The translations under genes and the position numbers were made by a program. The notes beneath the pieces were generated by a model, which had not been told where the DNA came from, ran no database searches, and saw only the letters and a list, made by a program, of their open reading frames with translations. A stretch of DNA of 8,929 bases from assembly GCA_018713405.1 (NCBI GenBank), contig DVOR01000042.1, positions 1 to 8,929 on the forward strand. The letters are read 5' to 3'. The first letter of the stretch is position 1, and every line of letters begins with the position of its first letter. Positions 5,428-8,929 of the stretch are shown one piece after another. The DNA comes from Candidatus Spyradenecus faecavium. GTDB lineage: Bacteria; Verrucomicrobiota; Kiritimatiellia; RFP12; DVOR01.

Positions 5428-6534
5428 TCAGGGTTTCAGGAAGGTGGCCATGCGGAGGCGTTCGGGGGTGACCTCGGTGTGGTCGACGGGGCCTTCCTCG
5501 GCGCTCGGGGGCTCGGCGGGGGCGCCGTGGGGGGTGGGCTTGAGCGCGTCGCGCAGGGCTTGGCGGACGGCGTCGAGCCCGGGCTTGCCTTCGGCGGTGA
5601 GGGAGAGGCGCAGGGGCTCGAAGCCGAGGGCTTTGGCGGCCTCGGCGTAGCGGGCCTGGGCGGCGGGCTCGTCCATCTTGTTGGCGATGACGAGCGCGGG
5701 GCGCGCGGCCAGCTCGGGGTCGTAGCTCTCGACCTCGGCGCGGAGGATGCGGTAGGCCTCCTCGGCGGGGTTTTCCTCGTCGGCCATGTCCAGGACGTAG
5801 ACGAGCATGCGCGAGCGGGAGATGTGCCGCAGGAAGGTGAGGCCCAGCCCCACGCCGCCGGCGGCGCCCTCGATGATGCCCGGGATGTCGGCCACGCGCA
5901 GGGTCGCGTAGTCCCCGTAGACCACGGTGCCCACGATGGGGTGGAGGGTGGTGAAGGGGTAGTTCGCGATCTTGGGCTTGGCGGCGCTCAGCGCGGCCAG
6001 GAGGGAGCTCTTGCCCGCGTTGGGGAAGCCCACGAGCCCGGCGTCGGCGATGGTCTTGAGCTCGAAGCGGGCCATGAAGGCCTCGCCCTCGCTGCCGGGG
6101 ATGAACTTCTCGGGGGCTTGGTTGGTCGCGCTCTTGAAGTGGACGTTGCCCCAGCCGCCGCGGCCGCCCTTGGCCAGCACGAGGGTCTGTCCGGGCTCGA
6201 GCACCTCGCCCAGCCAGGCGCCGGTCTCGGCGTTGTAGACCTCGGTGCCGCAGGGGACGTCGACGATGAGGTCCTTGCCGTTGCGGCCGTGCATCTTCTG
6301 GCCGGAGCCGTTGACGCCGTTCTCGGCGATGAGGCGCGGCTCGTAGAAGATGCGCAGGAGGCTGTCGGCGTGGGTGCTCGCGCGAATCGCGACGTTGCCG
6401 CCGCGGCCGCCGTCGCCGCCGTCGGGGCCGCCCTCGGGCACGTGCGACTCGCGGCGGAAGCTCCCGCTCCCGTCGCCGCCGCGCCCGGCGCGCACCTCGG
6501 CCGTGGCCGAATCGACGAACACCCTGCTCTTCAT
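5428..6534 (-). CDS. obg: Obg/CgtA ribosome-assembly GTPase
   Basis: The 368-residue protein has the glycine-rich Obg fold at about residues 1-165 (RRESHVPEGGPDGGDGGRGGN), then a G domain: G1 GFPNAGKSS 169-177, switch I FTTLHP 194-199, G3 DIPG 216-219, G4 NKMD 285-288 and a G5-like SLTAEGK 311-317. Obg binds pre-50S particles and helps late large-subunit assembly; it also responds to ppGpp. The tail after about residue 335 is Pro/Ala/Glu-rich and no OCT domain is present, as in many short Obg proteins. It lies 22 nt downstream of rpmA in the canonical rplU-rpmA-obg order. AGGAAC precedes the start. Confidence 0.97.
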   Translation of the reverse strand: MKSRVFVDSATAEVRAGRGGDGSGSFRRESHVPEGGPDGGDGGRGGNVAIRASTHADSLLRIFYEPRLIAENGVNGSGQKMHGRNGKDLIVDVPCGTEVYNAETGAWLGEVLEPGQTLVLAKGGRGGWGNVHFKSATNQAPEKFIPGSEGEAFMARFELKTIADAGLVGFPNAGKSSLLAALSAAKPKIANYPFTTLHPIVGTVVYGDYATLRVADIPGIIEGAAGGVGLGLTFLRHISRSRMLVYVLDMADEENPAEEAYRILRAEVESYDPELAARPALVIANKMDEPAAQARYAEAAKALGFEPLRLSLTAEGKPGLDAVRQALRDALKPTPHGAPAEPPSAEEGPVDHTEVTPERLRMATFLKP

Positions 6535-6556
6535 GGCCGTTCCTGAAACCTGTCCG

Positions 6557-6799
6557 TTAGGCCTGCTGGGCCAGGGGCTGGACGGTGACGACCTTGCCGT
6601 TCTTCTGGAACGCCACCGTGCCCTCGATGAGGGCGAAGAGGGTGAAGTCGCGCCCGCAGCCCACGTTCGCCCCGGGGGCGAACTTCGTGCCGCGCTGGCG
6701 GACCAAGATCTCGCCGGCCTTCACATATTGCCCGGCGTAGCGCTTCACGCCGAGGCGCTTCGCGTTGCTGTCGCGTCCGTTTCCGGTGCTGCCTGCCAT
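6557..6799 (-). CDS. rpmA: 50S ribosomal protein L27 with shortened N-terminal tail
   Basis: The 80-residue protein contains NGRDSNAKRLGVKRYAGQ, VRQRGTKFAPGANVGCGRDFTLFA and a short basic C-terminal strand, all typical of L27. It begins MAGSTGNGRDS, whereas E. coli L27 begins MAHKAGGSTRNGRDS: about four residues, including the conserved His and Lys that reach the peptidyl-transferase centre, are missing. The start is firm: AAAGGAGGA lies just upstream, overlapping the end of rplU, and codons back to the rplU stop contain no in-frame ATG, GTG or TTG. Gap to rplU 13 nt, to obg 22 nt. A sequencing or assembly deletion is a possible alternative, though a 12-nt in-frame loss would be needed. Confidence 0.95.
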   Translation of the reverse strand: MAGSTGNGRDSNAKRLGVKRYAGQYVKAGEILVRQRGTKFAPGANVGCGRDFTLFALIEGTVAFQKNGKVVTVQPLAQQA

Positions 6800-6812
6800 A
6801 GTCGTTCCTCCT

Positions 6813-7127
6813 TTAGGCGATGGACTTGATCTTCAGCACCGTCAGCTCCTGGCGGTGCCCCACGCGGCGCTCGTAGCCTTTGCGGCGGTTCTTGCGGAAG
6901 TGGATGAGCTTGTCGCCGCGCTTGTGCCCAAGCACGGTGGCCACCACTTTGGCGCCGTCCACGGTCGGCATGCCGATCTTCAGTTCGTCGCCGGTGTTCA
7001 GCGCCAGCACGCCCGTCAGCTCGATGTCCGCGCCGGGCTCGCCGGCCATCCGGTTCACCTCGATCACGGCGCCGACGGTCACGCGGCACTGCACGCCGCC
7101 TGCCTCAACCACTGCGTATGCTTCCAT
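6813..7127 (-). CDS. rplU: 50S ribosomal protein L21
   Basis: The 104-residue protein MEAYAVVEAGGVQCRVTVG...GAKVVATVLGHKRGDKLIHFRKNRRKGYERRVGHRQELTVLKI matches L21 along its length, including the KNRRKGYERRVGHRQ rRNA-binding signature (about residues 79-93). L21 is an early-assembly protein of the 50S subunit. It is first in the rplU-rpmA-obg-rpmB operon. AAAAGGA precedes the ATG, and a promoter lies at 7193-7222, giving a leader of about 58 nt. Confidence 0.97.
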   Translation of the reverse strand: MEAYAVVEAGGVQCRVTVGAVIEVNRMAGEPGADIELTGVLALNTGDELKIGMPTVDGAKVVATVLGHKRGDKLIHFRKNRRKGYERRVGHRQELTVLKIKSIA

Positions 7128-7192
7128 AATCGTCCTTTTGGATAGGTTCAGAAATCCGATTTCGACGCCACTCCGGCGCCAAAAGTCCGCAT

Positions 7193-7222
7193 AAGATACA
7201 CCATCCCGCCCCTGTGCGTCAA
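7193..7222 (-). promoter_or_regulatory. Promoter of the rplU-rpmA-obg-rpmB operon
   Basis: On the minus strand TTGACG (7217-7222), an 18-nt spacer and TATCTT (7193-7198), continuing TATCTTATG exactly as at the tRNA-Gly promoter. The predicted start is near 7186. The leader contains a small GAAATC-G-GATTTC inverted repeat and no recognisable riboswitch. Confidence 0.75.
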
Positions 7223-7359
7223 CTCTTTTTTGCGGGCCTCCCCACGCGAAAAGTCATATCTCCCCTATCCACATCGTGAAATCTTCCGCGAGCGCCGCCC
7301 CCTCGCAAGTCATAACCCACGCAAAGCCGCGCTCCAGGCCCGCCACCCCCCGCGGCGCC
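7223..7359. other. Intergenic gap between toxin gene and rplU promoter
   Basis: No gene is visible. On the minus strand GCCGCG (7356-7351) can pair with CGCGGC (7331-7326) across a 19-nt loop, followed by TTT, at best a weak terminator for the toxin operon. A plus-strand T-rich run lies at 7224-7231 without a hairpin in front. Confidence 0.35.
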
Positions 7360-7635
7360 TCAGAAGAGGTCGCTGTGCGTGCCCGTGCGCATCAGCGTCA
7401 GCACCAACGCGCCGTTGTCGATCTTGTAGACAATCAGCCAATCGGGCTGGACGTGGAACCCACGGAATCCTGCGTAGGTCCCCGTCAGCGCATGGTCATG
7501 GTAACGTTCCGGCAAAGCCAGCCCGTTGCCGAGGTAGGCAAGCGCGGCCTCGGCCAATTCCCAACGCTTGCCGCGCCGCATAATGCGCTTGTAGTCCTTC
7601 TTGAAGGCAGAGGTCCAGTAGATTCTGTACTTCAT
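7360..7635 (-). CDS. YafQ-family type II toxin (mRNA interferase)
   Basis: The 91-residue protein matches the YafQ branch of the RelE superfamily. The pattern is HDHALTGTYAGFRGFHVQPDWLIVYKI followed by the C-terminal RTGTHSDLF, compared from memory with E. coli YafQ. Candidate catalytic residues are His46/His48, His61, Asp65 and His87, equivalent to the YafQ His/Asp set, so an active ribosome-dependent mRNA endonuclease is expected. The ATG overlaps the antitoxin stop in ATGA (7635-7632), indicating translational coupling. It is probably silenced by the upstream DinJ/RelB-like partner. Other RelE-type toxins are possible but the PDW and GTHS motifs favour YafQ. Confidence 0.93.
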   Translation of the reverse strand: MKYRIYWTSAFKKDYKRIMRRGKRWELAEAALAYLGNGLALPERYHDHALTGTYAGFRGFHVQPDWLIVYKIDNGALVLTLMRTGTHSDLF

Positions 7636-7904
7636 TTTTCAAGCTCCGCGCGAAGTTCTTCGAGGGAGGTGACGTACTTCGCGTTGGGGTCGTGGGCGAG
7701 GGCGATGGCCTCCTCCATCGCGCGAAGCGTGGTGCGGTTCGGGCGCTTGCGGCGAACAGCGAAGGGGAGCCCTTCCGCCTCGATGGACTGGCGGACGAAG
7801 ATATTGATGGCGGTGGTCAGATTCATCCCGAGCGAGGAGAAGAGCTCCTCGGCCTGTTGCTTCACGTCGGCGTCCATGCGGATGGTCAGGTTTGCGGTAG
7901 CCAT
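7632..7904 (-). CDS. RelB/DinJ-family antitoxin
   Basis: The 90-residue protein begins MATANLTIRMDADVKQQAEELFSSLGMNLTTAINIFVRQ, the ribbon-helix-helix DNA-binding half typical of DinJ/RelB. The C-terminal half (SLEELRAELEK) is a charged helix expected to wrap the toxin. It neutralises the YafQ-like toxin and should repress its own promoter at 7932-7960. The start at 7904 is preferred to the in-frame ATG at 7949 because AAGGAAGGA lies just upstream and the family N-terminus begins here; the longer form would also include the -10 region of the promoter. It overlaps the toxin gene by 4 nt. Confidence 0.93.
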   Translation of the reverse strand: MATANLTIRMDADVKQQAEELFSSLGMNLTTAINIFVRQSIEAEGLPFAVRRKRPNRTTLRAMEEAIALAHDPNAKYVTSLEELRAELEK

Positions 7905-7931
7905 AGATTCCTTCCTTTCTTTCTGCCCCAC

Positions 7932-7960
7932 AGAATAGCACATTCGCACACACTTAACAA
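7932..7960 (-). promoter_or_regulatory. Promoter of the toxin-antitoxin operon
   Basis: On the minus strand TTGTTA (7955-7960), 17 nt and TATTCT (7932-7937) with a preceding TGC extended -10. The predicted start is about 20 nt upstream of the antitoxin ATG. GTGTGTGC and ATGTGC direct repeats fall in the spacer; I see no clean palindromic operator. Confidence 0.6.
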
Positions 7961-7988
7961 CCTATTGCAAGTAAATCATCATGCAGTG

Positions 7989-8016
7989 CACGCGTATCCC
8001 TTCTTTTCCCACGCGT
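7989..8016. promoter_or_regulatory. Paired CACGCGT boxes, possible operator
   Basis: CACGCGT occurs at 7989-7995 and 8010-8016, start to start 21 bp, two helical turns apart and hence on the same DNA face. The second box ends 20 bp before the -35 hexamer of the promoter at 8037-8065, a usual activator position. ACGCGT is itself palindromic. The binding protein is unknown. Confidence 0.35.
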
Positions 8017-8036
8017 CATCGTCCTAAAAATTGTGC

Positions 8037-8065
8037 TTGACGCCTAGAAGAGACTTTGCTATAAT
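8037..8065 (+). promoter_or_regulatory. Near-consensus promoter facing the structured region
   Basis: TTGACG (8037-8042), 17 nt, then a perfect TATAAT (8060-8065) with TGC in front of it. Predicted start near 8072. It is the strongest plus-strand promoter match in the window, and no start codon with a ribosome-binding site follows for more than 400 nt. Confidence 0.8.
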
Positions 8066-8071
8066 TATCAT

Positions 8072-8330
8072 CATTCTTTTGCCGGTTAGTCCGGCGGGCC
8101 ATTGGCCCCCTTTGGCCGCGCGTCCCCGCGTGTGCGACTGTCTTTCTTTTCACCGTGCGCCCTGAAGGGTCGCCGGCGTTCGACCCTGCCAGCGCGTCTG
8201 CATGTGGCGTGCCTTCGCGAAGGCCCACGCCGCCGTCTTCGGGGAGGAGGGGCGCCGGGGGGAGCGGCGTGTGGCGGCGCGAAACACAGGGATACTACCC
8301 CCCTCCTCCTAGGAGTCTCCAATTTCTAAC
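8072..8330 (+). ncRNA. Candidate structured RNA or long leader, family not recognised
   Basis: The DNA behind the 8037 promoter is dense in self-complementary segments: GCCGG/CCGGC 8081-8095; GGGCC/GGCCC 8096-8108; GGGTCG/CGACCC 8167-8186; an 11-bp stem with a 2-nt bulge, 8206-8231; and a 10-bp stem GGAGGAGGGG (8243-8252) with CCCCTCCTCC (8300-8309), enclosing CGCCG/CGGCG 8253-8269. A perfect palindrome CTCCTAGGAG (8306-8315) and GGAG-T-CTCC (8312-8320) compete with the last stem. Overlapping ORFs are Arg/Ala/Pro-rich and lack ribosome-binding sites. I found no tmRNA, RNase P, SRP RNA, 6S or cobalamin-riboswitch signature by eye. It may be a stand-alone small RNA or the 5' leader of the gene at 8501. 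The 3' end is uncertain; no T-run terminator is seen. Confidence 0.4.
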
Positions 8331-8497
8331 AATCCGCCCGAGGCCTACTCTCCCTAGGCGTTCGGCGATTTCCCGGCCGCTCCCGGAAAATAATTGTTTG
8401 ACTTCCTTGAATTCCTTGTTAAGATACGCGCCCTGTTTTTCGAGGAAGTCCGTGCCCGCCGTCTGTGGCGCGCCGGGAAACAGCGAAAAGAAGGAAT
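8331..8497 (+). other. Intergenic stretch upstream of the exported-protein gene
   Basis: It contains one small hairpin (GCCTA/TAGGC, 8343-8359), an AT-rich patch (8387-8400) and the possible promoter at 8398-8425. No ORF in it carries a ribosome-binding site. Confidence 0.4.
8398..8425 (+). promoter_or_regulatory. Possible proximal promoter of the exported-protein gene
   Basis: TTGACT (8398-8403), 16 nt and TAAGAT (8420-8425) form a moderate match just after an AT-rich patch, about 75 nt upstream of the ATG at 8501. Whether this or the 8037 promoter drives the gene cannot be decided by eye. Confidence 0.45.
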
Positions 8498-8500
8498 ACC

Positions 8501-8929
8501 ATGACCCTCCAGCACCAATGGGGCAGCGTCGGGATGGCTTTGGCCCTCACGGCGTCCCTCAGCGTTTGCGGCGCCGCCCGCTCCGCAACGAACACTACCC
8601 CCCCCCATGTCTATGATTTGACCCCCGCCCCGCGGGCGCAGGTCAACGACCCGGCACAGGCCCCCGCGGCACTCCAGATTCAGCCCGTCACCGTCAACAA
8701 GGACATGACTTGGGCATGGACCGATGACGATGGAAACGCCCGAGAGGCTTACCGCTTTGACCTCAAGGCCGGCGTCACCCTCACTATTGAGAAGAGCTAC
8801 ACCACCCGCACCCTCATCTTCGCGTGCGGGGAGGGCTCCGACGTCAATCCGCCCACCGTCACCGTCGCCGAAGGCGTCTCCCTGACCTGCCCGCTTCGCT
8901 TCCAGAACGCGGCCGGCGCGACCGGCGGC
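8501..8929 (+). CDS. Probable exported protein of unknown function (3' end outside window)
   Basis: The frame is open for 143 codons to the window edge. The ATG follows AAGAAGGAA at good distance. Residues about 10-30 (VGMALALTASLSVCGAARSA) are hydrophobic then small, like a signal peptide, although the N-terminus lacks the usual lysine or arginine. LSVC is not a proper lipobox because Val precedes Cys. The mature part starts with a Pro/Thr/Ala-rich linker (about 31-60), then Val/Thr-rich alternating segments (QPVTVNKDMTWAW, GVTLTIEKSY, PTVTVAEGVSLTC) that suggest beta-strands of a surface or beta-helix protein. Two cysteines lie in the predicted mature region (FACGEG, LTCPL). I do not recognise the family. 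The preceding 430 nt may be its leader. Confidence 0.8.
   Translation, partial: MTLQHQWGSVGMALALTASLSVCGAARSATNTTPPHVYDLTPAPRAQVNDPAQAPAALQIQPVTVNKDMTWAWTDDDGNAREAYRFDLKAGVTLTIEKSYTTRTLIFACGEGSDVNPPTVTVAEGVSLTCPLRFQNAAGATGG

Noticed and set aside
8241..8262. G-quadruplex motif
   Set aside because: Only three runs of three or more G are present in range; a canonical four-run motif is not satisfied, and the G-runs pair with CCCCTCCTCC.
8086..8329. ORFs on both strands of the structured region
   Set aside because: Arg/Pro/Ala-rich, no ribosome-binding sites, and frames on both strands are equally open, as expected for GC-rich noncoding DNA.

Overview
The window reads as a stretch of chromosome from a high-GC, probably anaerobic bacterium. 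The anaerobic signature is a radical SAM enzyme of the HutW/ChuW type (oxygen-independent heme breakdown). Ribosomal genes, sigma70-like promoters, CCA-encoding tRNA genes and a YafQ/DinJ-type toxin-antitoxin pair are all ordinary bacterial features. The intergenic CACGAAGG-type tandem repeats and hairpin arrays resemble noncoding DNA I associate with Verrucomicrobia/Kiritimatiellae/Lentisphaerae-like (PVC group) genomes, but that placement is a guess, not something the sequence proves.

Layout. 1-1055 (minus): HutW-like gene, cut by the window edge. 1056-1282: divergent promoter region. 1283-3028 (plus): one-polypeptide ABC exporter, followed by four ~22-nt-spaced CCCTAAGGG palindromes. 3148-3343 (minus): tRNA-Gly(CCC), tRNA-Val(CAC) and a textbook terminator. 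3344-4017: about 670 nt without a credible gene, made of tRNA promoter, CACGAAGG tandem repeats, a long purine-rich tract and a row of near-perfect hairpins. 4018-5122 (minus): promoter, structured leader, rpsL, rpsG and an intrinsic terminator; fusA and tuf do not follow. 5129-7222 (minus): promoter, rplU, rpmA, obg, rpmB. 7360-7960 (minus): DinJ/RelB-type antitoxin and YafQ-type toxin with their promoter. 7989-8330: paired CACGCGT boxes, a near-consensus plus-strand promoter and about 250 nt of strongly self-complementary DNA with no convincing ORF. 8501-8929 (plus): start of an unrecognised, probably exported protein cut by the window end.

How it works together. The minus-strand block 3148-7222 is a translation neighbourhood: two tRNAs, S12, S7, L28, L27, L21 and the ribosome-assembly GTPase Obg. 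Its three promoters share TATCTT -10 boxes and 18-nt spacers. The toxin pair upstream in the same direction targets translation, but its placement may be coincidence. The HutW-like gene and the ABC exporter share a divergent promoter region, which allows but does not prove a joint role in heme or tetrapyrrole handling.

Best candidates for novelty: the structured locus behind the 8037 promoter; an L27 lacking the tip of its N-terminal tail; an S12 with Ala at the usual Lys88 position; the palindrome array behind the ABC gene; and the hairpin row at 3699-3863.
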